Below are positions 1-10,860 of a stretch of DNA of 64,000 bases, piece after piece. The notes beneath the pieces are model-generated. The model worked only from the letters and a program-made list of their open reading frames with translations. It ran no database searches and was not told the DNA's origin. The translations under genes and the position numbers were made by a program. Source of the stretch: Leuctra nigra (Eukaryota; Arthropoda; Insecta; Plecoptera; Leuctridae); NCBI GenBank assembly GCA_934045905.1, contig OW203764.1:28322954-28386953 (forward strand). The letters run 5' to 3'. The stretch's first letter is position 1. Every line of letters starts with the position of its first letter.

Positions 1-697
1 ACGTATGTAATGCGTTTACTATACGAATCATGACGATAATATATCGACTGTTCATTTACTTCCATTGTCACGTGGAAGATGGCGCTTATGGTAGTAACTC
101 AGATGACTTTTTGTGCTTCAAGGATTAGCATTGGCAGCATTGGAAGTTGACGCTCTTCCCAGTGGTGGGGCGGGCAGAGTATAGGTGTAGTCTCTTTAGC
201 GCATGCGCATCAACTGAAATCGACGTATCTTTTATTATATTGCAGATAATTGTTAGATTATTTTTTTGGTATTTCTCAGCATTGTAAATAATACCTATGT
301 ATTTTGATAAAAACAATTATGGTATTTATTTAGTGATTATTTAGTGCAAATAATTCGGAAAAATCCTATTTTATTTGAAATAAAATTTTATATGATAAAT
401 TATATTTTTAATCAATTGATATTTTGAAAAAAATTCAAATGTCATGCAATCTATGATTCTTTAGAGTCTTCTAAAACAACTTCTGTACTACCACATTTCT
501 GTGACACACTTCTTGAATTAAAATTAACACATGTTGTAAGTTCTGTGACAGAAAGTTGTGTCGTGTAAATACAAAATTCAAAATTGTATGAAAAATGGCC
601 CAATGGGAATGTGACACAGAAGTTGTTCAAGAAATTGCACCGTGTAAATGGGGCTTAGGCTGGCACTATACACTTTTTAGCCTTGGCACTTGTAGGG
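1..697. mobile_element. piggyBac-like non-autonomous element, left end outside the window
   Basis: Its interior matches the complete element at 25527-26205: both share the stretch around AACTGAAATCGACRTATC followed by the same T-rich run, and both end in a block reading CTTTTTAGCCTTGGCACTTG. The right end is (T/C)AGGG followed by TTAA (698-701), the target site duplicated by piggyBac-type transposases. No transposase reading frame is seen. Bases 1-200 match the other copy poorly, so the left end is either diverged or outside the window. It lies upstream of the first visible SPRTN exon and is presumably intronic. Confidence 0.6.
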
Positions 698-914
698 TTA
701 AGTAAATGGTAAAAACTGATTTGGTAGGATTTTAAATTGTTGTCGTTTGTTTATATTTTATTGCAGTGCACCGAAACAATTTTTTGTTAAAGAGTTAGAG
801 TTTAGAGGAAAGAGTAAGAATTAAAGAGTAAGAGCTGCCTGCTTTGTTAAGAGTAATTAATTACTAATTTATTTTTTTAATTTTGTAGCTAACATTAATT
901 TCTTTAATTTCAAG

Positions 915-3900
915 TTGCGCTGGAATTTGCGAATATCATCCGGGCAATGGATTCTGTGTTGTTCGTTTGAGTGAGCCACTTCTCAAGTTTCGACCACGGA
1001 AAGATGCTATTGAAACCCTGTTGGTGAGTTGGTTGAATAGTAAGGGTTTCAATTTACAACATACATTTTGTTTTGTCCTAAATGACTCCAGGACTTGTAT
1101 TGTATTGATAATGTATCAATACATTGAATATGTATTGATAATGAAAATGCCGTGCTTTGAACTGAACACATTAAAAAAATCTTTTTGGGTCATTTCATTT
1201 CAAGTGAAAGCAGTAGACCTACAAAAAAAAACATTTTGACCTCGACCTACCCAGATTTTTATGAAATTTGGTACATTGTTCACTGCCATTTGCTCTCACT
1301 CGGGGCGTTAGCAGCGCGGGAGTTGAATGTCTTAATTACCCCATATGTGACCACCTTGACCAAGACACAACAGCGATAACTGCCATTTTACTCTACAAGG
1401 CTTCCCATTCAGCCATCATACTGCTTTGTTTTAGTGGTACCTACAACAATTCGGTTTGTACTCAAAGTGTTCACAAAAGATCGCTCTCAATGCTTCACTG
1501 AACTGAAAACTAACTGTTAAATACTCCGAAAATGCGACCTTGAGATACATTTTCACCCGTATTCAACTTAATAAAACGAAAATAGTACCTATGCACATAC
1601 CTACCTGATATTATCTTTCCTTGATTATTCATTATTTTTCACAATTAATATTTTCACATCATTTACAAGCACAAAACATCTCCAAATTACTAATAAGGCA
1701 TTAAAATAAAAGGTGCACATCATTCTAAAAGGTCCAACGCCGAAAACGGGAAGTCTCTACGAGCTCTAGTTTGAAAGTTATTTCCATAACTCATAGGCGG
1801 CTGATTTCATATTCAAATTAATTTTCCCAATTATGTACACATTTCTGCTAAATAGGGCTGGCACCAAACATTTGTAGCCTTGGCAATTGTAGGGTTAAAC
1901 TCTTTCCTCACAGGTGGAAACTAATAAAGTAGTATGATTATTTCTAGCACGAGATGATACATGCATTTCTCTTTGTAACTGTGAGAAAAATGGACCGCGA
2001 CGGCCATGGTCCCGACTTCATTGAGCATATGAGAAGAATAAACAACATAACTGGTCTAAATATCTCGGTGAGTCTCTGAAACAGTGCATTCATAGCTGAT
2101 TTTGTTTAAATGGATCAGACCAGTACACAGGGAGCAATTAAGGAATGTAGAATGTGGGGATGAAGGTTTCTTGGGTACGTACGTAATGAAAAAAATGCAA
2201 TGAACTAAAAGTCACCAATGATTTAAATTACACAAGTGAATTACGAGTGAATGCAGTAGTGGTTCGTAGTTAGGCACAGAGGGGAGACACAAGAGCACCA
2301 GGCTCCAGACCCAGGGGACGTCAACCTGCGACGATGTTTTGGTGTTTTAAGTATTTATAAGCATTCCAGAATAATTTTAGGGATAAACCTTCTAGTTCTA
2401 CCCATACTATGCTTCCTGACCAACATCTAGAGCCATACATTTAAATTTAAGTTAGTACCTATGTTACTACCCATCTCGGTAAATAAAAAAAAGAGTCAAA
2501 AAACTTTGTCTCTGAAAGACTTTGCCAAAGATTCTGTGACTCTGCTATGCAGTAAAGAGTGTGATAGACATTCAGCCCGAATCCCTAAGTTTATGGCGAA
2601 CATTCCCTTCTCACCTCATTTTGAACCAACCTCAAGCATTTCTTGTGCATTCAGCATTTTTTTGTTAAGCCATCTACAGCTCCTCGGCTGGAGCTTTTAC
2701 TATGGCATGAAACTCGGAAAACGCTCAGTGTAACACATTGATGAGCAAGCAAGGATATGTGCAACTTCTCCAACCAATAAACTCGGCCCGCTCAAACAAA
2801 GGCTACATTATTCGACACTAAAAGTTGCAAAACGCCACCTAGCGGAAAAAGTTAACATCTATACCATGAGTACTTGTGCACATGCGCACAGGGCGCGTTC
2901 AGGCAAGTCACTTAGATGTCAATCGTAACTAGTTCAGTAAAAGTTATAATTACATCGCGAAATAACAGAAATTGATGATTACCTCATTGTCAACAATCAA
3001 ATACAATTGGCATATTTCATTACAGCACACATTCATTCAAATTCTTGTGAAAACGAGTTGTCTATTCACCAAAAATCACCATTTGACAGATGCAAATTGT
3101 TTATCTCACGGCATTCTGAACACACATTTTTCTTGACGCCTCGTTCAAACAATTGCAATCTGTCAAATGCTGCTTTTGGTGAATAGGCAACTCGTTTTCA
3201 CAAGAATTTGAATGAATGTGTGCTGTAATGAAATATGCCAATTGTATTTGATTGTTGACACTGAGGTAATCATCAATTTCTGTTATTTCGCGATGTATTT
3301 ATAACTTTTTACTGAACTCGTTACGATTGACATCTAAGTGACTTGTATGTAAAAGTACGCACGCGCTGGGATTGTACTCGCGGGAGCGTCCATCTTATAT
3401 TTACTAGCGCACTCTCTAGGTACTTTTAGTGTCGAATTACTGATTTTCATTGCAACTTTAAGACGGCTGGGTAGTGAGTTTGACCTTGAAGAGTTCTTTA
3501 ATCGATTTTTATCAATCTCTTTTACCAATGTAATTGTTAACAAAATTGGGCTTTGTACGCGTATTCAGAACAGTTCAGTGAAAATAATTTCATAGTTTGG
3601 AATAAGTTATTAGTTTTATTTTGTCCAACAGATGTTTAGTGCCATAATTGTACTAATTTTTGGGCACTAAACATCTGTTGGACAAAATAAAACTAATAAC
3701 TTATTCCAAACTATCAAATTATTTTCATTGAACTGTTCTGAATACGCGTACAAAGCCCTATTTTGTTAACAATTACATAATGTAAAAGATATTGATAAAA
3801 ATCGATTAAAAAAACTCTTCAAGGCCACGTACTCAGCCCTCTTAACAGATCAATGTGTTGTGCATTTGCAACTGTACGGTAAAAATCTTTTTCCCATCTC

Positions 3901-4916
3901 TTTCAAAACATTTAAAATGGCAGTACCATATTTGGCAAGGTCTATAAATACAATAAAAACTGGATTAAAAATGTGTAAAATTAAAATGTGAACTAATGAC
4001 AAGTTGTTCTTGAAAACCATGGAAAATTTTGAACATTATCGGAACATTTTGATTTTGAACCAATCAAAAGAATTTTTAAAGCTTATATTTTATTTGTTTA
4101 TTTAATTGAAATAAATTGTCAAGAGTGACTGAACTAAGAGTACCTACTCTGAACTTAGAGTACCTTCTGATCTTTCTTTTCCAGGTTTATCACACTTTTC
4201 ATGATGAAGTAATGTACCACCAAAAGCATGTGTGGGTGTGCAATGGCCCATGCCAATTTCGACCCCCGTACTTCGGAAAAGTTCGCCGGGCCTACAATCG
4301 AGCTCCAGGGCCTTCCGACTTCTGGTGGCAAAATCATATGGCCTCCTGTAATGGCTCGTTTATTAAGATCGTAAATGAAGATGACCTGAAGAAAGCAAAG
4401 AAAGTAAATCAAGAAAAGAATAAATCAGGCAAGACCAATGACATTCGGAACTTCTTTGAAAATCCAAAGTCTGTTATCCCCATACCAATGAACAAAAAAG
4501 TTTTTGACTTCCCCGAGTACAATACATCTGATTACTCCTCTGATAAACTTCAAACCTCATATAGTAATAACACTAAGTGGTCAGAAGATCACACAGAATT
4601 GCACAGGCCAGTGATACCCTCTTCGGCTCCATCAACAGCGGTGTCGGGGACTCTGAAGATATCAACAGTGTCCAATAAGCAGGTTCAGCCGATACAAACC
4701 ATTTACAAGATCACCAATGCTGTTACCAACAAGCCTCCTACATTAGAAATTACATCAGATGTGTGTTTCACTCTACCAACACGTATACAAATGTTATTTG
4801 ATAATGATAAAACCGTTGAATACCTCCGATGGGACAAAGAAAATACCTGTCCCCACAGCAGAGAAAAGACTCGCTTAGAAAATGCTTTTGTCAACCTTTG
4901 TGATGACAGTGATTAG
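915..4916 (+). CDS. SPRTN: SPRTN (Spartan) DNA-protein crosslink protease, 3' part of gene
   Basis: Coding exons are 915-1023, 1948-2067 and 4185-4916 (stop TAG); introns follow GT-AG and the frame stays open, giving about 320 residues. Exon one (CAGICEY then RLSEPLLKFRPRKDAIETLL) matches the SprT core. Exon two opens with the metalloprotease signature HEMIH and carries the third ligand in DGHGPDF. Exon three encodes the zinc ribbon (CNGPC, then NHMASC) within a stretch closely resembling vertebrate SPRTN. The known enzyme is a DNA-activated protease that degrades proteins covalently trapped on DNA during replication. At about 4437-4458 NDIRNFF resembles a PCNA-binding PIP box without its usual first Gln. 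I see no UBZ-type zinc finger near the C-terminus (ending LCDDSD), so this protein may be shorter than the human one. The exon(s) before 915 with the start codon are not in the window; the splice phase at 915 leaves one base of a split codon. Intron one holds a piggyBac-like end; intron two holds two foldback elements. Confidence 0.93.
1841..1894. mobile_element. right-end fragment of the piggyBac-like family
   Basis: The sequence from CATTTCTGCTAAATAGGGCTGGC to AATTGTAGGG matches the right end of the 25527-26205 element and is followed by TTAA (1895-1898). Only about 55 bp can be aligned by eye, so this is a truncated copy. It ends about 50 bp before SPRTN exon 1948-2067. Confidence 0.45.
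2811..3436. mobile_element. foldback MITE with TTA target duplication (PIF/Harbinger-like)
   Basis: Ends are exact inverted repeats (TTCGACACTAAAAGT at 2811; its complement ends at 3436), directly flanked by TTA at 2808-2810 and 3437-3439. After about 90 diverged bases the arms pair again for roughly 200 bp (about 2905-3105 with 3150-3345), so most of the element can form one hairpin. A 3-bp TTA duplication is the hallmark of PIF/Harbinger insertion; the superfamily call is inference. No coding capacity. It lies in SPRTN intron two. Confidence 0.75.
3461..3842. mobile_element. hairpin MITE with TA target, family copy 1
   Basis: Two arms of about 185 bp, nearly identical inverted copies, meet around 3650, so the whole element is one long hairpin. 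Ends read AGACGGCTG and CAGCCCTCT with TA on both sides (3459-3460 and 3843-3844), as in Tc1/mariner-type insertion. A more diverged copy is at 37697-38075. It begins only 21 bp after the 2811-3436 element. Confidence 0.75.
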
Positions 4917-5480
4917 TGCCCTTGCTTGGCCCACGTTTTTATCTGTCTTTTAATTGCAGCCTTTTTATGTTGGCATGATTTTGATGAATCTTGGCTGGGC
5001 CAGATGCAGTCATCATCAGATTGCATCAACTTCATAAATAACGACGAGTACAACTTAGTGTAGCTTTACCTCGGGAGTAAAAGAACTTCCACAACCGTAA
5101 TGTGAGACTAAATATGTGCAGATTAACTAGCTCTCAATATTTATATTTCAATCGCTGTTATAATTGTACATTTGAAAATATTTATTTACTTTTTAGACGT
5201 ACTATTTCTCAAGGAAGCGGATTACATATTATAATTATTTGTGTATCTTTGTGCTGTATCACAATGATTTTTAATAGCTAATGAATGATCATCAATCATA
5301 ATCTACAAATATTATATTTCATATTTTAACAGCAGGCATGCTATACTTTTTATTTCAACACCAATCCTTGCTCCAATGCAGATTTCCTTAGTAGGTACCT
5401 AAGTCAACTAAGCAGGAGATCAAAACCCCAAATGTTCTATTAATGACGATTAATACAGGCCAACGATTTGACTTCATTAA
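4917..5480 (+). other. SPRTN 3' untranslated region and spacer
   Basis: AT-rich sequence after the SPRTN stop. I find no AATAAA up to about 5700, so the polyadenylation site cannot be placed. No other gene or repeat recognised. Confidence 0.4.
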
Positions 5481-5755
5481 GTGAGCGTCTCCTTTTCGTT
5501 CATTTGGACCTCCTTTTCTTTTTATCACGGTACCTACAGACCATTTCGGGGGTTTGTTTGCAGACCCAATTTTTTTTTAAATCGTTGACTGGTTAATTTT
5601 TTTTAATATCTTCTGATTGGTTGATCAGATTCAATGTGAAATTTTGCACGGTCATTAAAACTAATATTTTATCATATTTTACGAAGTATCAACCAAATCC
5701 TCCAATCGGTTAAAATTCAAAAATATCTTCCGATAGGGCACTAGCCAAACTTCTG
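5481..5755. repeat. fragment of the GAGCGAGC-ended dispersed repeat
   Basis: Starts with ATTAAGTGAGCG and continues with the phrases typical of this family: caatcggttaaaattcaaaa, aattttgcacggtcattaaaac, caaccaaatcctccaat. Fuller copies are at 14371-15275 and 29611-30552. Only the front part is present here. Confidence 0.45.
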
Positions 5756-5840
5756 CTTGGATGGCGCAACTACCATGTGTGTTCGTACTCAAAACGAAAA
5801 CACGCGAAACATTATTTTGCTGATGTATGAAGATGTACAC

Positions 5841-6807
5841 CAGTGGCGTGCACTCAATGGAAGCAAGGGAAGCATTGCTTCCCCTTCCTTTTCCATTCCA
5901 ACAATATTAAAATATAATAATTATATGTATAATAATTTAATCTTTTTACAAAAATATTCATCACTTAATACTACTTATAGAATTCTTATTACGAACACAA
6001 ATGTCACCACTTTCGCTCTGATTTCAAAGTAAACGCGGTTTCTAAGACAGGAGGTGGGCAAGGCGCGTGCGCACGCATACACTTGCCTCGGCTTGGCAGT
6101 CGGCCGGCTCCAAGGGATTCACTTTTCGAATTGCTTCCAATCCCTCGCTCTATATACGGGAGTTACGCATGCATTAGGTGATTTGCCTACAATCAAATAT
6201 GTTAATCTGCAGCCACCTGAAAGTATTGTCAATAATAAAAACTTATTTTGCCATGATAATAACATTATTTGCCGGTCTAAACACAAAGCATTTCTGTGTA
6301 AAATGCGTCTATTTCTGCAGGCGTATTCTAGCCAAGGGAAGCAAATCGGAGAGTTGCATCCACAGTCCGAACGCAGCCGAACTACTCCCGAGTTGACACG
6401 ATTGGAACGAACATGTGATCGGTCGGTGACAGTGCTCAAGAGCGGTTGAATGTCTAAACTTGTAATATCTACAAAATATTGCAGTTTCGGATTCTCAGTT
6501 CAGTTTACGCATTTCTACAAAGTTTTTGTATATCTGTATTTGCCCTCGTATTTGCCTTCAAAAAACTAATGATTAAAATATAAAAAATTAGTCTGAAAAT
6601 CCTCCTTTGACCATTTCTTAAATTCAAGTAATCTTCCAAAAAGGTACTTTCAAAATCGTTTTTAACCATCTAAAATTAGTCAAATTTTAAAAAATTCCCT
6701 GCGGGGCTAAGCTGGGGGGCAAGCCCCCCAGACCCTCCTCCGGGTCTGGGCAAATTTCTTTCCTGGCAATTTGCTTCCCTCACTTCAAATGTCACGGCAC
6801 GCCACTG
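5841..6807. mobile_element. hAT-like non-autonomous transposon with perfect 8-bp TSD
   Basis: Terminal inverted repeats CAGTGGCGTGC and GCACGCCACTG are flanked by the identical octamer ATGTACAC (5833-5840 and 6808-6815). Eight-base duplications and CAGNG-type ends are typical of hAT. The 967-bp interior has open frames of up to 131 codons with no recognisable transposase motif. The right part contains a C/G-rich stretch (about 6700-6760, GGGGGGCAAGCCCCCC) of a kind that recurs in other hAT-like elements here. The target octamer overlaps the end of the small MITE at 6813-6883, so this element inserted into that MITE. Confidence 0.85.
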
Positions 6808-6812
6808 ATGTA

Positions 6813-6883
6813 CACCCACCTCCAAGTGTTCATACTGTGAAGAGCACAATGTATAAAACGGTAGGAATACTTGGAGGTGGGTG
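6813..6883. mobile_element. 71-bp palindromic MITE, TA-flanked, copy 1
   Basis: Ends CACCCACCTCCAAGTGTTC and its near-perfect complement, flanked by TA (6811-6812, 6884-6885). The second copy at 46286-46364 shares termini and core (in opposite orientation). Its left boundary was disrupted by the hAT-like element at 5841-6807. Confidence 0.7.
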
Positions 6884-6910
6884 TACTTACTGTTCAAATA
6901 TAGGTACCTA

Positions 6911-7004
6911 TGGTCGGTGACAGGCAAAGATGAACCCGCGCTAGCATGGGCCGCCTTATACCTGGCAATGCTAAACAGGGTTCATTTTTGCCTGTCACTG
7001 ACCT
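6911..7004. mobile_element. 94-bp palindromic MITE, probably TA-flanked
   Basis: Inverted repeats GGTCGGTGACAGGCAAAGAT and, at the right, the complement with two or three differences (ending GTCACTGACC), with TA on both outer sides. The unpaired centre of about 40 bp is GC-rich. No other copy noticed. Confidence 0.6.
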
Positions 7005-7262
7005 TATATTATTTACTCTAGTATAATAAAATGTGTGAAAGAAGAAGATATTGCAATTTCTAATGCAAGTTCCTTGCTATAGCAATAGGAACACATCCCC
7101 AAGCGACATCCTCCCAGCTATTAAACCACTCCATTAATTATGCAGTGAGCCCATCAAGGAGCCGTGGAAACAAAAATTCTGACAAAGTTGACATTTTACC
7201 TGTAGGATCAAAATATCTGGATACACTAAGATTTCTAACATTTCACTCTTTCGATAAATAAG
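7005..7262. other. spacer, nothing recognised
   Basis: AT-rich sequence between the small MITE and the LINE target duplication. No reading frame, RNA or repeat recognised. Confidence 0.4.
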
Positions 7263-7275
7263 CAAATATCAACAT

Positions 7276-9131
7276 ATATATATATATATATATTGCAAGT
7301 GATTTACAGCCGTGGCCGTGTCTCGCATCCTAGACGCCAGGAATCCTTGTCCCTCCATTCGTCCTCTTCCAGTTGATGACTTTCCATAGCCTCCTTAACC
7401 TCGGAGTGCCATTCCTTGGCCGGACGCCCTCTAAACCGCCGTCCAGGTGGCACCCACTCCCACATCCTCTGTGGCCACCTGTTCGCGTCCATCCTTCTCA
7501 TATGCCCGTACCACTTTAACCTTCGTTCTTCAATCTCTTGTACCACCGTGTCCTTCTTCTCCATCCTTTCTCTAATTTCCTCATTACGTATGTGCTGTAG
7601 ACGTGACTCCACAGCTCCTCCGCAGAAAATCCATCTCCGTTGCAAGAAGTCTTTCTTTATTTCTCTTTGTCAACTCCCATGCTTCGGACCCATAAGTGAG
7701 AAGACTCCTCACTACTGCGTTATATATATTTTTTTTTGTTTTTTATGTAGCTGCTCGGACCACAGCAAAGAATTTAACTTCTGAGTTGCCTGCTTTGCAT
7801 GCGCTATCCGATTGTCAATTTCTCTCCTGCTGCTTCCATCCTCCTCTATAATGACCCCCAAGTACTTATACTCCCTGCAAGACTTCACCACTTTACCGTT
7901 TACATCAAGATCACATCCCTTCCCTCCGACTACCAAATACTTAGTCTTTTCAAAATTTATCGTCAAACCCCATTTTCCGTAGGTTTCGGTCAATTTCCTA
8001 AGCATGTGATGGATATCGTCCATATCCTCGGCCAAAATTACTTGATCATCATCGAATAAAAGTGTGTGTAAAAACTCTCCATTAACATCAATTCCCATAG
8101 GCCTACATTTTTCTTGCCATTCCTGAATTACTTTGTTGACATAAATTTTGAAGAGGGTTGGGGAAAGACAACAACCCTGTCTTAAACCCTTCGTAATGCC
8201 GAATACATCCGATATCCTTTGCCCGACTTTCACCACACTCTCCTGGTCTTCATACATGTCCCTTATTGTGTCATAATACTTTCTATGGATCTGACTTGCT
8301 GCCAGTACTTCAAATAGTTGCTTTCTAGGAACAGTATCGTAAGCTTTTTCCAAGTCAATAAAGACCAGGATGGTTATTCTTGAAATAGTTATCACGTCAT
8401 AAGTAATGACTCATAAGAAAGTCATAATATTAACATGGTGAGAGATAGGACAAACTTCCTTATGACATCATAACTTGGAGTTATGACGTGATAACTTTTT
8501 CAAGAATAAGCCCCCAGATGAGTCTCCATTCCTCGCGACTTTCTTTTCTCGATTACCTGCCGCAGTGAAAACACGTTGTCCATGCATGAGCGTCCTGCTG
8601 TAAATCCACTCTGCTCTTCTCCTATATCCACGTCATGCTCAATCCTTGTTTTTATGATCCGTCCATACAATCTACCGATCGAGGAGAGCACGCTAATTCC
8701 CCTGTAGTTCTGGCTCTCCAATCTATTTCCTTTCTCAAAGATTGAACTGATGTAAGCCAGTTTCCATTCTCTTGGCACATTTTCTCCATATATCAACATG
8801 CATTAAATATCTTGGCCAAGATCTGTATTACACCAAGGGGACCATGCTTCACCAACTCTATCGGTATATCTCCAGGACCTGCAGCTTTCCCATTTTTGGA
8901 GCCCTTGAGCGCGTCGTAGATTTCCTTCTCAGTAATTTTTGAGATTATAACCGCCTCTTCACCAATCGGCGTATTAATTCCGAGGGTTTCCTGCATGTGC
9001 TCCCTTCTATCCTCACGCAACATATTCTTGTAATACTCTCGTCAATCCTTCATTTTAATCATTGGTAAATTGGCCTTATTCTGAGTATTTTGTCTCATGC
9101 TGTTAATCGTCTTCCAAGCGTCTTCTAAGTT
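7276..9131 (-). mobile_element. 5'-truncated dead LINE (non-LTR retrotransposon) with 13-bp TSD
   Basis: Flanked by the direct repeat CAAATATCAACAT (7263-7275 and 9132-9144). The 3' tail, at the low-coordinate end, is a run of about ten AT units. On the minus strand, fragments in order read as a reverse transcriptase: GKAAGPGDIPIELVK, NYRGISVLSSIGRLY, SGFTAGRSCMDN, FIDLEKAYDTVPRKQLF, GLRQGCCLSPTLF, the catalytic stretch LLFDDDQVILAED, KYLGVIIEEDGS, then the C-terminal RRLKWYGHMRRM and GRRFRGRPAKEW. The frame is broken by shifts near 8795 and 7700 and a stop near 9030, and a MITE sits at 8373-8513. The catalytic box reads FDDD where FADD is usual. The 5' half and endonuclease are missing. Clade uncertain (RTE/CR1/jockey-like). 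Confidence 0.88.
8373..8513. mobile_element. palindromic MITE inserted in the LINE reverse transcriptase
   Basis: Inverted ends around TTATTCTTGAAA and AGTTATCACGTCATAA pair with the complement at the right. Immediate flanks are CCAGGATG (8365-8372) and CCAGATG (8514-8520), a nearly perfect 7-8 bp duplication. Removing the insert rejoins the protein between METHL and VFIDLEKAYD, as expected for an intact reverse transcriptase. It is therefore younger than the LINE insertion. Confidence 0.75.
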
Positions 9132-9144
9132 CAAATATCAACAT

Positions 9145-10050
9145 CAATTCTTATTATAAAACACGAAAATACGGAATGCGTTGCAAGAAATATTTTTATT
9201 TGAAAATTCACCATTGACGGCAGCGCCTAATACAATTAAACACCAACAAGTTAGCTGGAAAATCAAAATGTTACCATAAGTTCAAATTTTGCATGGTGAT
9301 CAAGACGAACCCTACCTACCTCATATTTTACATATTTTGAATTTTCAACCCAATCGGTCAAGTATTAACAGACTTGTTGCCGTTAAGCGAAAAGTTCCAA
9401 AATCACAGCGCATGGATCTGTTGGATTCCAGAGTGTCTGGCAGGGGTCAGCAACCTGCGGCTCCTTAGTGTTCTTGTGTGGCTCTTTGTAATTTATATAA
9501 AAATCTGGAATAGAAAAATTTGAATATTCAAAAAAAAAATGGTATTGGTTATTTGATTTAGTTTGTTTATTTTAGAGCCCTTAAATCAGTTGTAAATTGT
9601 TGAACTTATAAAAAAGCGCCCTGCGGGGCAACATCTGGGAGGCTTCTAAACAATTTCAAAATATACTAATCATGCAAATTATTATTTTCAGTATTAAAAA
9701 GTATATTTTCGGCAATAATTATCAGTTATAGTCAAAGATAGTTTGTAAATGAGTGGTTTTATACCTATAAGAACTTCTTCTGCAGCCTACAACTGCACAG
9801 GTAAACCATAAATAATATCAAAAAATACTGAAAAACAGATTGACAGCCGTTCTGACATGTATCACCAAGATGGCCGCGCAACAATGAGATGATGTCACGT
9901 GGAAACTATGAATATGGAAATTGGAAAGTTTTAATGAAAATCAAATTCTTTGATTGAGTGGATTGACTTTGATCGGTTTTTATCGGAGATGTAGCACGTA
10001 TCGGAACTCGCTCATCAACGCGTTACACTGAGCGTTTTCCTAGTTTTAGT
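9145..10050. repeat. fragments of a dispersed repeat and of a hAT end
   Basis: 9280-9380 carries phrases of the GAGCGAGC-ended repeat (caatcggtcaagtattaaca) and about 9960-10050 carries its terminal block, CGCTCATCAACGCGTTACAC then GAGCGTTTTCCTAG. Between them, at about 9437, CAGGGGTCAGCAACCTGCGG is a typical hAT left end, also echoed in reverse at 44885-44925; no matching right end was found. No gene. Confidence 0.45.
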
Positions 10051-10657
10051 TAATTTAAAAATATTGCTGTGTTATAACTAGATACCATTTGAGCTGAATT
10101 CTAATTTTTACCTATTTTTTGATTCACTATTCTGATTTCTGAAACTACTATCCATCCCACAAGAGAAAGGAAATGGAAGTCGTTAATGGAATAGTGTTTA
10201 AGGTATTTTGTGCACTACAATAACAGTCAGAAGAAAAAGAAGGCTCCCTAGTATTGGATGATAGATTCCTTACTGAGCTTGAAAAGTCGACCAAAAGTTT
10301 AAAGACATCCCTCTATCATTTTGGTTCACGCAAAGCTTGGCAAAACCCAGGGGAAAGTGTATTCGAAACGCCAGGGCCAGCTTTAGGTGTACGGGATGTA
10401 TGCGTCCGCGTACGGCGGCACATCTGGATAGGCGGCACTTGCATTTTTCGAAAATGTATTATTTTTTATCATCATGTTATTTGTCCAATATTTAAGCTTG
10501 GAAGAAACAAAAAAAAATATTTTTTGGGAAATGGTGTAAACGAATAACTATACCTACCTGTTAATCCCCGATATTAAAATAATTTTATGGTTCGCCAGAC
10601 GAGTGATGTTTTGTTGTCTCCAGCAATTTCTTTTGTCGAAATTCTCCATTACAAGTA
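10051..10657. other. spacer, nothing recognised
   Basis: A 97-codon open frame at 10254-10547 shows no conserved motif and no coding-like neighbours. No RNA gene or bounded repeat recognised. Confidence 0.35.
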
Positions 10658-10752
10658 CACTTGGCACAATTAAAATTGATCATTCCTCACTCTAGTAGGT
10701 GACCTCACATTTCAATGATAATAACAAAATTAGATTGGTATGGAACATGACC
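10658..10752. mobile_element. internally deleted mariner-like MITE, copy 3
   Basis: Begins after TA with CACTTGGCACAATTAAAATT, matching the right end of the copy at 46586-46782 in inverted orientation, then shares CTCTAGTAGGTGACCTCACA and TTCAATGATAATAACAAAA with that copy and with 61761-61971. A middle segment is missing and the other end stops against the next MITE. Confidence 0.55.
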
Positions 10753-10753
10753 A

Positions 10754-10860
10754 GGGCCCTGATTCTATAACTCCATTGCGACCGCTTAGCAATTATTTCA
10801 ATGTTAATCCTTATAGAAGAAATTGCTAAGCGGTCGCAATGGAGTTATAGAATCCCACCT
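10754..10860. mobile_element. palindromic MITE, TTCTATAACT-ended, copy 1
   Basis: The left end GGGCCCTGATTCTATAACTC and right end AGGTGGGATTCTATAACTC (as its complement) form long arms sharing ATTGCGACCGCTTAGCAATT. The same two ends recur at 14569-14690. No clear target duplication seen at this copy. Confidence 0.65.

Noticed and set aside
4155..4412. 85-codon open frame antisense to SPRTN exon three
   Set aside because: Shadow of the conserved sense exon; no motif.
6054..6449. 131-codon open frame inside the hAT-like element
   Set aside because: No transposase motif (no BED finger, RNase H-like fold or dimerisation signature seen); the overlapping antisense frame is as open, so probably chance.
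7304..8799. LINE reverse-transcriptase frames as a host gene
   Set aside because: Flanked by TSD, 5'-truncated, frame-shifted and interrupted by a MITE: a dead retrotransposon.
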